Shown piece by piece: positions 56,492 to 64,000 of a stretch of DNA of 64,000 bases. The translations under genes were made by a program, and so were the position numbers. Numbering within the stretch: the stretch's first letter is position 1; every line of letters begins with the position of its first letter. The notes beneath the pieces were generated by a model, which saw only the letters and a list, made by a program, of their open reading frames with translations, ran no database searches and was not told the DNA's origin. The DNA comes from G963665815 sp942492065 (GTDB taxonomy: Bacteria > Cloacimonadota > Cloacimonadia > Cloacimonadales > JAIOQZ01): positions 1,321,749 through 1,385,748 of the forward strand of contig CALODV010000013.1 in the NCBI GenBank assembly GCA_942492065.1. Reading direction: 5' to 3'.

Positions 56492-57823
56492 ATGAACAAT
56501 AAAGATTTTTCTCCTGAACAACTTATAGAAGATTTCAACTTTATGATCAAAACCATGGAAGATGTTCACCCTGATTTGTATTTTAATATCTCTAAAACTG
56601 ATGCTGAGACTGCCCGGGATGAAGTATCAAATCGGTTAACAAAACCAATGTCAATTCTGGAATTCTACAAAGTTATAGGCACATTTCCACCACTGCTGGG
56701 AGATAATCATACAGCAGTCCATCCATTTGCTTATCTTGGTTTCAGCGAACAGGATTACAGATTTCCCGCAGTGAAAATCGATTCTAATAGTAAAGAAATC
56801 AGAATAAAAAAAGATCTGGGAGAAATCCTGAAAAAGAACGACCTTGTACTAGAAGTTAACGGTATTAAAGCAGTGGATATACTAACGGAGATTTCCCGAT
56901 ATATAGCTGCTGAGACAGAATCATTCCATTATGCAATGCTGGAATTCTACTTTTCCTACATGCTGCCAGCTTTGTTCAACATCACACCTTCTTTCAATCT
57001 GAAAGTGAAGAGAGATAGTGAACTGCTTGGTGTTACTATTCCTGAATTAGAAAAGCCAGCCGAGGAAGATAAAGCAACTACTGAGATCAATGTTAATTCT
57101 TCCATTCTGCTGAAAATATACGATGACACAGCATTACTCACCATCAAGCACTTCAGGTTTCAGAGAGAACAATTTCAGGAAGCTCTTAAGCTTATTGACA
57201 GTATATTTTTGGAACTAAAGGAAAAGGATGTCAGGAGACTCATTATTGATGTCAGAGATAATGGAGGTGGTAACTCTTCCGTTGCAAACCACATTACAGA
57301 CTATCTCACTGAAAAATCTACCTATAGTTTCAGAAGTATGAAATGGAGGAGCAGTCAACAAGTAAGAAATTTTGTTAGAGAGAACCTGAAGCTTGGAGAA
57401 CACAGCTTTTATTCACCTAAAATTCTGGAAATGCTGGAAGATCTTGAAATTGGTGATTTTCTGGAATATGACTGTCGAAAAACCTATAAAAGCATTAATG
57501 AAAAGAATGTATTTCAGGGAGATGTTGTTGTTTTGAGCAATCCAATGTGTTTTTCTTCAACAACAGCCTTCTTGTGTATGATCAGGGATTTCAATCTGGG
57601 CAGGATTATTGGTACGGAATCAGGAGGAAAACCTAATCATTACGGAGACTGTTACACATTCTACCTTCCCAATACCGGTCTTAGAGTGACAGTTTCTCAA
57701 AAGTTTTTTGTGCGAGTATCAGGAAATGAAGCGGACAACAGAGTTATTCCGGATATTTATATGTCTGATGATGAAATAGATATCATACTGAGCAATAATG
57801 GTTTCAACAGATTTTTCTCATAA
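56492..57823 (+). CDS. S41-family peptidase
   Basis: 443 residues from the ATG at 56492 with GAGGTG before it. N-terminal helical region, a PDZ-like part (EILKKNDLVLEVNGIKAVDIL, about 110-140) and a C-terminal S41 domain with DVRDNGGGNSSVA, catalytic serine in NPMCFSSTTAFLCM, GTESGGKPNHYGD and RVIPDIYM. No signal peptide or membrane helix is seen, unlike CtpA-type proteases, so it may act in the cytoplasm or be exported by another route. Ends one base before the convergent VOC gene. Confidence 0.85.
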   Translation: MNNKDFSPEQLIEDFNFMIKTMEDVHPDLYFNISKTDAETARDEVSNRLTKPMSILEFYKVIGTFPPLLGDNHTAVHPFAYLGFSEQDYRFPAVKIDSNSKEIRIKKDLGEILKKNDLVLEVNGIKAVDILTEISRYIAAETESFHYAMLEFYFSYMLPALFNITPSFNLKVKRDSELLGVTIPELEKPAEEDKATTEINVNSSILLKIYDDTALLTIKHFRFQREQFQEALKLIDSIFLELKEKDVRRLIIDVRDNGGGNSSVANHITDYLTEKSTYSFRSMKWRSSQQVRNFVRENLKLGEHSFYSPKILEMLEDLEIGDFLEYDCRKTYKSINEKNVFQGDVVVLSNPMCFSSTTAFLCMIRDFNLGRIIGTESGGKPNHYGDCYTFYLPNTGLRVTVSQKFFVRVSGNEADNRVIPDIYMSDDEIDIILSNNGFNRFFS

Positions 57824-57824
57824 T

Positions 57825-58208
57825 CTACTTTCCTCCCAGAAATTCAATAATGTTTCCGCAAGGATCGTAACACTGAAACCAGAAATCACCCTGTCCCATG
57901 TCCATAGGTTTGTCATGAATCATTCTTATGTTGTGCTGAAGGAGTTTTGCGTGCAGCTCGTCAGCAGATTGAACAGACAGCACAAATGCCGGACGTGATG
58001 ATGATTCTCTAAAATCAGCTTTATCGTTGCCGCCCTGAAGGTACATTCCTTCTTTTCCCTCTTTACCGTAATTAAGGAAACAGGCGAGACTGCCCATATC
58101 AAAAGATTTTTTCATACCAAGCACATCTGTATAGAATTTATAGGCTTTTTCAAAATCATCCACATATACCGATATGAATGCCACTCCGATTAATTCTGTG
58201 TTGCTCAT
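57825..58208 (-). CDS. VOC-family (glyoxalase/bleomycin-resistance fold) protein
   Basis: 127 residues, single VOC unit: GVAFISVYVDDFEKAYKFYTDVLGMKKSFDM and the C-terminal GDFWFQCYDPCGNIIEFLGGK with the metal-ligand glutamate. Families of this fold include lyases, dioxygenases and small-molecule-binding proteins; the substrate cannot be told. AAGGAG precedes the ATG. Confidence 0.85.
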   Translation of the reverse strand: MSNTELIGVAFISVYVDDFEKAYKFYTDVLGMKKSFDMGSLACFLNYGKEGKEGMYLQGGNDKADFRESSSRPAFVLSVQSADELHAKLLQHNIRMIHDKPMDMGQGDFWFQCYDPCGNIIEFLGGK

Positions 58209-58351
58209 AATTCAGCTCCTTTAATTGAATCTCATTCAATATTGTGTATATTTGAAGTTTCTGGCAAGATAATTATATCAGTGTAATTGGTGTGAGAAAA
58301 ATAACTTATCACCCTATAATAATTATTCCTCTTTTTGATCAGGAGAAATTC

Positions 58352-59023
58352 ATGAAAGCAAAACTATCTTTAATGTTATTCCTTTCGCTATTTGTTTTTA
58401 CAGCAATGCTGAAAGCCGAAACCTCTTTAATCAGTAAACCTCCTGTTGTAAAAGAAACAGTAAAAGATTCATCAAAAACAAGTCTGTTTGATAAATATTT
58501 TGAGCTTGAATCTGGGTCATGGGGGTACAATGGACAGTTTAATAAAACTCAGAATTATCACTCTGTTTTTTTCATGAGATTAAATCACCGATTTAAGGAT
58601 AGTAGATTCTCCATTGAATCCTCACCATTTACATTTTCCATGTTCAGATCAGGATCGGAAGAATATTTTTCTCTAAATCCGATATCTTTACTTATTTTTG
58701 GTGCAGTCGGATCAAACGGAAGTTGTCTTGACGAGTCAATTCTGCTGCCGCTACTTGCTCTAACCGGTGCAAACATGGCAACAAATATGGAAATCGATAT
58801 AGCACTTGATAAAAAAGGGATGTTTAACATAATGTGCGGGACTACCGGAGATATGTATATAATAAATGAAACTACTCAGTTCAAGTATACATTCTATACT
58901 GGCGTCTTACTTTTCAAACCTCTTAGTTTGAAGCTATTCTATGCAAAAAATATATTTCCATTTCATAGCATTGATGATGACGAAATGTTTGGTTTCTCAA
59001 TCTTGAAAGAATTTGAGTTTTAG
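58352..59023 (+). CDS. Exported hypothetical protein
   Basis: 223 residues from the ATG at 58352 with GGAG upstream (the frame is open 20 codons earlier, without a site). Signal peptide about 1-21 (LSLMLFLSLFVFTAMLKA). The rest is beta-rich with alternating strands (FKYTFYTGVLLFKPLSLKLFYAK) and could be a small outer-membrane barrel. Not recognised. It ends before an AT-rich gap. Confidence 0.65.
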   Translation: MKAKLSLMLFLSLFVFTAMLKAETSLISKPPVVKETVKDSSKTSLFDKYFELESGSWGYNGQFNKTQNYHSVFFMRLNHRFKDSRFSIESSPFTFSMFRSGSEEYFSLNPISLLIFGAVGSNGSCLDESILLPLLALTGANMATNMEIDIALDKKGMFNIMCGTTGDMYIINETTQFKYTFYTGVLLFKPLSLKLFYAKNIFPFHSIDDDEMFGFSILKEFEF

Positions 59024-59216
59024 TTAACCAATTGTTAGTTATGTTGGATCCTATAACTGTGCTGCAAATGTTGTTGGCTGATAACTGCCCGGCTGCCTTG
59101 ATATAGATTAACGATAAACTTTACAATGTTTTACAATTTATGACAACAATTTGCTAAAGTGAAGGTTAAGCATTTAAGTTTATTCGGTTTCAGAAATGGA
59201 AAAGATTTGACAAATT

Positions 59217-59245
59217 GGACATACTTAAATAATAATTGAACAAAT
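59217..59245 (+). promoter_or_regulatory. Promoter of the second cohesin-like gene
   Basis: TTGACA at 59217-59222, 17-base spacer, TAATAA at 59240-59245, about 80 bases before the ATG at 59328. Confidence 0.55.
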
Positions 59246-59327
59246 AATTAAAAATATACTTTTGCATAGTTGTTTAACAGCTTGATTTTGCTGTTATGTT
59301 AAGAAATCAAAAATAGTGAGGAGCTTT

Positions 59328-59936
59328 ATGAATTTTTTTTTAACTTTACTTTTTATTTTTATTATTGCAAGTTCAATATTTGCTTCCATTGACTACAATA
59401 TGGTGTATGATAGCGATGGAATGGGATATGATTCATTAAACTGCAAATACAAGGTAAAACTTCAAGTGAAATCCAATGACGGTGATGTGCCGGTTGGTTT
59501 CTTTAACCTTCGCGTGCTTTACAACAATTCCTGTCTTACCTACAATATTAATGAATCCTACAGCCTTGGACCAATAGAAGACCATGAGTTCAATTCTATA
59601 GATGTCTATACTCTTGTCCCTGTTGAAATGTCATCAGAAAAATGCGGGATCAACGGTGTGTACATCGGTGGTGACAATAGTCCTGTGATGTGTTATAATC
59701 TTGATAACACATGGACTGATTGTGCGGTCCTTGTTTTTGATGTTGTCGATCCAGCCCAAAATACAGATTTAAGGTGGGACACCAATGGTGTGCAGAATCA
59801 GATAACATTATATGATCCAAAAGGTCAGACTCTGGTTTCCTGGCGCAAGCTTTTGAATCTTATTCCGACCTTCTTTTTCTCGCATCAGATATTCATGGGC
59901 AGAGCGATGCTCTGTGTGTGTTATTCAATCTTTTGA
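59328..59936 (+). CDS. Second cohesin-like secreted protein, truncated at the sequence junction
   Basis: The ATG at 59328 has GAGGAG upstream. Residues about 1-18 form a signal peptide; the next 145 residues are closely similar to the N-terminal domain of the 40424-42073 protein (IDYNMVYDSDGMGYD, VPVGFFNLRVLYNNSCL, CAVLVFDVVDPAQ). The similarity stops at about 59820 (after QITLYDP). From there the frame runs on by chance to 59936 into the GC-rich noisy sequence. The real gene presumably continued with lamin-tail and sorting domains as in the homologue. Confidence 0.8.
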   Translation: MNFFLTLLFIFIIASSIFASIDYNMVYDSDGMGYDSLNCKYKVKLQVKSNDGDVPVGFFNLRVLYNNSCLTYNINESYSLGPIEDHEFNSIDVYTLVPVEMSSEKCGINGVYIGGDNSPVMCYNLDNTWTDCAVLVFDVVDPAQNTDLRWDTNGVQNQITLYDPKGQTLVSWRKLLNLIPTFFFSHQIFMGRAMLCVCYSIF

Positions 59937-59989
59937 AGGCCGTTGCTCATATTCTATCTTTCGTTGGGCGGTTTTTCGGCCAGTGTCTA

Positions 59990-60625
59990 TTTCTGTGCAT
60001 AGGATGAAAGCGCATCCAAGTCAATTTCGTATAGCTGGGCCACAGCTTCATTGGTATCTTGGAGCAAATCAAGGAGAAAGTTCACCGATTCAAAATGTGC
60101 CTCGTAAATCAGTTTGTTGAAAAGCCTTGTTTCCTGCCACTTTCAATCGGTGGTTGAGGGCGTTCTCGATGTCAACCTGAGTTTTCTCAAGCCGTAAGAC
60201 CCGCAAGACCCTGAATTCTGAGGCCGAGGGGCTGGCGGAAAAACCGAACGGACTCCGCGAACCGCGAAAACTTACCGATCGTGGTTAAAAAACAAGGAAG
60301 GGTCTCATGTGCTCAATAATCGAAGGCGTACATAGTTACATCCGCAAAATCCGAGCAAATCCAGAATTATCCCCGCGAGTTTTCTGTGGTGAGCAAGAAT
60401 CTTAATTTGTTCCTCTTCAAGCTGCTTATCTTCAAATATCTCAAGAAACGCATTAGGCTGTGACATCCGCTTGCAATGAAACCGCCAATTCGGATCAGAA
60501 ATCGCTGCGGTTTGTCGGTCGGTCTGCTTGCTTTTCAAGATCGAAATATAACTGCTGCAAGATCTCTCGTTCCTGAAATGCCCTTTGCAGTCTTACCTTG
60601 GACCCCTCGTTCCAAATGCGTTTCA
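59990..60625 (-). pseudogene. Unrecognised gene, many frameshifts
   Basis: Minus-strand fragments in alternating frames read like one helical protein: LQRAFQEREILQQLYFDLEK at about 60510-60570 and NFLLDLLQDTNEAVAQLYEI near 60020-60080, with VDIENALNHRLKVAGNKAF between. Family not recognised. It lies downstream of the VWA gene on the same strand. Confidence 0.4.
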
Positions 60626-60839
60626 ATCCTATACGACGTGACGAAGCGTAAACCGGCCTTTTTCACGGGAAAGGTTTCCGCTTCGCAGTGGAAGCGCGCA
60701 ATTATTCGCAAGTTTGTTCCTTCTCACCAAGTTAACGAAGCAGATTAACTGGTAGATGCTGATGAGCCACCTGTTTAAGCTCGTCCTCCACTGATCCTTA
60801 ATGCTCATGTTTCTACCGTGAATTCACCGCGCTAAAAAT

Positions 60840-61950
60840 TACCGCAGTCTTGCGCGCCGTTCACCAAAAGTATGAATTGGGGCGTTCGTATGTGGTTTTG
60901 GATTACCTGCGCCTTCGATCTCATAGTTACCAAGTGCAACTGTCAAATTGGAATGCTTGGGCGACCTCTCACCTCGTCGAAAATTCTTTCAGCGAATGAA
61001 TTATACTTTTCATACGAGACGCGGGGATGCCCGTCGGTGAAAAGCACCGTACATCGCGTTGGGGTATTCGTATGCGCGACGCAATGACCGCGTATTAAGT
61101 CGGTAAAGGTGGTCCTGGTCTTGGTCAAAAACACGCAGTAGTTGCTCCCGCTGATCCGGGAGTTTTGTGCCGTCTGGCAGACGAACACGATGGTAGCCGG
61201 TTTGGAGATGACCGCATCGTCGTTGAAATTCACCAAGGCACACTCTTCCTGGAAGAAATTCCAGCCAAGTGCGAATAAGCTTCCTGTAGAATCCCAAGCC
61301 AGGCTGTTCCTCATGCTGCTTGAGGTGTCCACGAGAAGACGACACGACGCAGATTCCCATCGGGTAGGCCCGTAAGTTCACGACGGACGGAGAACTCCCC
61401 CACTTCACGCTGGCGGACTTCCGTTTGGGAAACGAGCAACTGCTTTTCCAATTCAACCACTCGCTCTTGTGTGCGGCGAAGTGTTCTTCAAATTCCTGAT
61501 ATTTGGCGGAGTGCCGCCGTGACAATGCCGGCAAGCTTTGTCGGTTCGCTCAACGCGTTGGTGAGTTCCGCACGAACCTCCGTCTCGAACTCAGTCTTTT
61601 CGATTTCGGCGGTTGCTAGGCTCAAGAGGAGGTCGGCATTGGTCTTTTCGTTCAGCAGCGTTTCGTATTTTGTGCGTATGCCCGCCTCGTATCTACCGCG
61701 CGGTTTGGTTGCTCCCTCAACAACATGCTGCTCATCATTGCGGATTGACAGCCGCTTTGCCTCGGCAAGCATATTGGTAGCTTCAAATACACGCTGCTGG
61801 CCTTTGACACCAAGTCTCGGTTCTTCAGATTCTTCAGCTTTGCTGTCGCGTATAAAAGGGGTCGCTGCCAGAAAAACAAATCGACGAGTTCATTGAACGA
61901 GATCATCGCGCCAATGAGGACCAATCTTTGGAAGAATTCCGCGTGTTCAT
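60840..61950 (-). pseudogene. von Willebrand factor A protein with N-terminal coiled coil, frameshifted
   Basis: Starts with ATG at 61950, overlapping region of the upstream gene's stop (ATGAGATGA). First part is coiled coil (EAKRLSIRNDEQHVVEGATK; LLLSLATAEIEKTEFETEVRAEL). The VWA domain follows with the MIDAS motif DTSSSMRNSL at about 61300-61330 and LFTDGHPRVSYEKYNSF near 61010-61050. At least four frame changes are needed. VWA domains bind metal-dependent protein partners. The length, about 370 residues, is estimated. Confidence 0.6.
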
Positions 61951-61951
61951 C

Positions 61952-63060
61952 TCATGTTCCCGTTCGCAACTTTAGTTTTGAAATTCTTACAAATTCGTCG
62001 AGAACGCTTTCAAGGTCATTTACCGAAGTAATAAACCGCTCACTGAAAAGATGCCCATCGTTGAGGCTGTTTTGCAACTCAGAAACGCAATCCTTTGCTT
62101 TCGTCAGTTCAGCGCCGAAAGATTCGATGTTTGCAATTTGCTCCGAAAATGTAGTCAACCGTTCACCGTTTTTGTCAACAGTTTGAAGCCAAACTTCTAC
62201 CAAGGAGGTTAAGGTTGCGATCTGACTGGTTATCTTTCCCAGGTCCTTCAATTCTAATACTTGCGCAGAAAAGCTCTCGGTGTTCGATTTGCTGCTGGAA
62301 ACGATCTTGTCAAATTCTCTGACGGTCCCGGTCGGTTTTGTAAACGTCATTCAGGTTTGCAACGTCCGTCGCGTTTTGCCCGATTGCTTCAAACTCGGAG
62401 AATTTCTTCTATGAAGCCGCAACGGTTTTACCTGGCCATTTAATTCGAACGTTTTCAGTTAAAGCTTGAATCATCTCAGATGACGATTTGGAAAGTTTCT
62501 GTAAATCTTTGAGGCCGTTTTGCGCCGGCGTCAATTTCCCGCGCCTATCTTGCTCAGATTTTTTGAAAAGTCAGAGGCGTCAAGAATTTCATCATCGTCT
62601 GGATTCCGAGCAGGTTCCGATTTCTCCAAGCGCTTTTCAAGCTCGCTAAAGAACGAGAACCATTCTGTCACTGGGTCAGAAACCGTATCATTCGCAGATA
62701 GTTCTTCTGCCCTATCCTTGAGTTGCCCGCAAAAACAACCCGAGTATCGTCGAAGCAAGTGAAACTGCGCCAAATCCGATGAGGCTTTCTGGCGTTTCAA
62801 TAGTTGTGGCTGCTTGCCTATTTTTGATCTATGCAAACAAGACCAAGTATCGTGCATAGGTAGCCGACGGAAAGTAGATCTTGTCAAATATTTGGCTTAC
62901 TAATAGCAGTTGCTCTGTTGTAAGAGAAAATAGTAGACGACAATAATCGCCAGCGTAATACCGCTTAACAATGGAAGATCAAGAGCAGCGCCCAAAGCGA
63001 TAAAAAACCAGGCACTTTCGCTACAATAGACTTAAGATAGTTCGTGGTTTCCTTGAGGAC
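61952..63060 (-). pseudogene. Putative MotA/TolQ-like membrane protein with long coiled coil, frameshifted
   Basis: Minus-strand reading across frames gives hydrophobic segments (SGITLAIIVVYYFLLQQ, GYLCTILGLV and SLIGFGAVSLASTILGLFLR) resembling MotA/TolQ/ExbB helices, followed by a long helical tail in 62531-62730 and 61952-62350 (SLVEVWLQTVDKNGERLTTF; NSLNDGHLFSERFITSVNDL). The layout of channel domain plus coiled coil is like ZorA, but assignment is inference. It is followed with no gap by the VWA gene. Confidence 0.4.
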
Positions 63061-63319
63061 CTATGGCCGTTTGCTCACAACACTTGCAGCCGCACGCAAG
63101 TCAAGAGACGACGATGCTACTAGCTGTTTCAGAAAAACTTTAGCCGTGCCTTATTGTGGCCGCACTGCGGGGAATAAACTTGGGCAAACGTCCGCCTGCC
63201 TAGCGGGCGATTCAGCGCGAGACATCAAACCCGGCTACATCGGCTGCGGCGAACTTCGCTTGTTCGGAATTACTGGCAGGCTTGTTGTTATTTTGTCAGG
63301 TCAACCGCATATTGGGCGC

Positions 63320-63520
63320 ATGGAAATCGTGTTCGCTATAACGCAGGAAGCCGACGGCGGTTTGTGCCGAGTGTCTTTCTTGTGACATCTTCACCGGGGC
63401 GACGCGGGAGGCCCTGCGCGGACTGTGCAGGAATCCGTTTCCGCCTTTTTCTTCGATCAGCCCAAGCCCACCAGCATCCGGTTGCATCTGGTGCGCGACG
63501 AAGTTCTTGCACCCGCATGA
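63320..63520 (+). pseudogene. hicB: HicB-type antitoxin, with compensating frameshifts
   Basis: ATG at 63320 gives MEIVFAITQEADGG; after a shift CAECLSCDIFTGA, and in a third stretch VQESVSAFFFDQPKPTSIRL and HLVRDEVLAPA, a typical small HicB. Its TGA overlaps the hicA ATG (ATGA at 63517-63520). Net frame change is zero, so the two shifts compensate. Confidence 0.75.
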
Positions 63521-63760
63521 AGCTGCCGAGAGATTTGACAGGCGCGGAATTGATTCAGGTCTTGTGCAAGCACTTTGGTTATCGTCGCCTAAATCAGGAA
63601 GGCAGCACGTCATCCTGCAAACCGACGCTCTGACGCACCATCGCCTTTCCGTGCACGATCACAATCCGCTCCGTTGGAACGCTTAACGCCATCCTGCGAA
63701 ACAGTTGCCAGAGCCAAAGGAATCGAGAAGGAGATGTTCTCGCCGCAGCTCTGGGCACAT
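63517..63760 (+). pseudogene. hicA: HicA-type mRNA interferase toxin, frameshifted
   Basis: MKLPRDLTGAELIQVLCKHF and GYRRLNQEGS, then after one-base shifts HVILQTDALTHHRLSV (active-site-like region), DHNPLR, VGTLNAILR and AKGIEKE. This is the whole HicA double-stranded-RNA-binding-like fold. About three indels interrupt it. The 3' end nearly touches the stop of mutL on the other strand. Confidence 0.75.
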
Positions 63761-63765
63761 TCTTC

Positions 63766-64000
63766 CTACCGTCCTTCAAACTTCTTTTCCAGCTCGCGGT
63801 AATTCATCTCGATGAAGTTGGCCTTCCGTGCGGACAGGTGTATGGCATCGTGCAGCGACGCAGGTCTTCCACAAGATTTTCCAATTCCTTGCCAGCCGGC
63901 GGATCGTTGGCTTTCACCCGCATGACGGCAAACTGTGCTCAGCCACCGTGTGCTCGCCGAGCCTCGAGGAATTAATCTCCTTTCCCGCCGACTTGAGCAG
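63766..64000 (-). pseudogene. mutL: MutL C-terminal end, partial and frameshifted
   Basis: Minus-strand reading gives VKANDPPAGKELENLVEDLR, then MPYTCPHGRP, and after a one-base shift FIEMNYRELEKKFEGR with a TAG at 63768-63766. CPHGRP and the final ELEKKF are the conserved C-terminus of the mismatch-repair protein MutL. The rest lies beyond the window. Confidence 0.75.

Larger units (their letters stand above)
59821..64000. other. GC-richer, indel-ridden segment (probable chimera or uncorrected read)
   Basis: Base composition rises suddenly at about 59820, and no open frame longer than about 170 codons exists. By reading across frames, several genes can be followed, each needing single-base shifts every 50-150 bases. 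Such a pattern fits raw long-read errors better than natural gene decay, because the residues remain conserved between shifts. Confidence 0.8.

Noticed and set aside
59841..59936. C-terminal extension of the second cohesin-like protein
   Set aside because: It lies after the composition change and has no similarity to the homologue; it is chance reading into foreign sequence.
61010..61534. 174-codon minus-strand open frame as a gene
   Set aside because: It runs over the VWA coding region mostly in the wrong frame; the DTSSSM and FTDG motifs are in the other frame.

Overview
The window reads as an AT-rich chromosome segment from an uncultured Gram-negative bacterium, probably a member of the FCB group (Cloacimonadota/Delongbacteria/Marinimicrobia-like). 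The reasons are the outer-membrane efflux genes (TolC, RND pump), lipoproteins, and a set of large secreted proteins that end in a YPNPFNPET + FlgD-like C-terminal sorting module. The phylum is inference only. From about 59.82 kb to the end the sequence changes character: it becomes more GC-rich, and every recognisable gene is broken by frequent small indels. That part looks like foreign or uncorrected long-read sequence joined to the contig.

Layout. 0-8.4 kb: tail of peptidase T, a DMT permease, a chemoreceptor with four tandem 91-residue HAMP-like modules, a Nudix hydrolase and a propeller-type secreted protein. 8.8-12.5 kb: a compact operon thiF-thiS-ppnP-glnA-acyl-CoA dehydrogenase. 12.6-14.6 kb: an overlapping pair for sugar modification (deacetylase-like and AAC(3)-like). 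14.8-18.7 kb: a large SF1 (RecD-like) helicase gene broken by a frameshift at a 9-A run and by an IS3-family (IS407-group) element that landed inside its Walker A motif. 18.8-22.6 kb: HPr and clpB, with a CIRCE operator between clpB and a divergent Cache-domain lipoprotein. 22.7-27.1 kb: a five-gene cluster (FabH-like synthase, ACP, SDR, MBOAT acyltransferase, SGNH partner) that looks like a self-contained acyl-synthesis and export-acylation module. 27.2-33.3 kb: padR-tolC-adaptor-RND efflux operon.

33.9-46.5 kb: membrane and secreted proteins, including an operon in which a giant multidomain protein ending in a dockerin-like repeat is followed by a protein beginning with a cohesin-like domain and ending in the sorting tail. 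46.7-50.5 kb: a periplasmic ABC-type binding protein paired with a hybrid histidine kinase. 50.7-59.0 kb: glyQ, a GLUG/PKD/LamG secreted protein, a small basic protein, a higBA toxin-antitoxin pair with an ImmA/IrrE-type antitoxin, an S41 peptidase, a VOC protein and an exported protein. 59.3 kb: a second cohesin-like gene, homologous to the first, whose sequence is cut off at the junction with the GC-rich tail.

The tail still allows recognition, by reading across frames, of the 3' end of mutL, a hicBA pair, and an operon coding for a putative MotA/TolQ-like membrane protein with a coiled coil and a von Willebrand factor A protein. The most interesting candidates for new biology are the acylation cluster, the cohesin/dockerin pair, the interrupted helicase and the membrane/VWA operon in the noisy tail.
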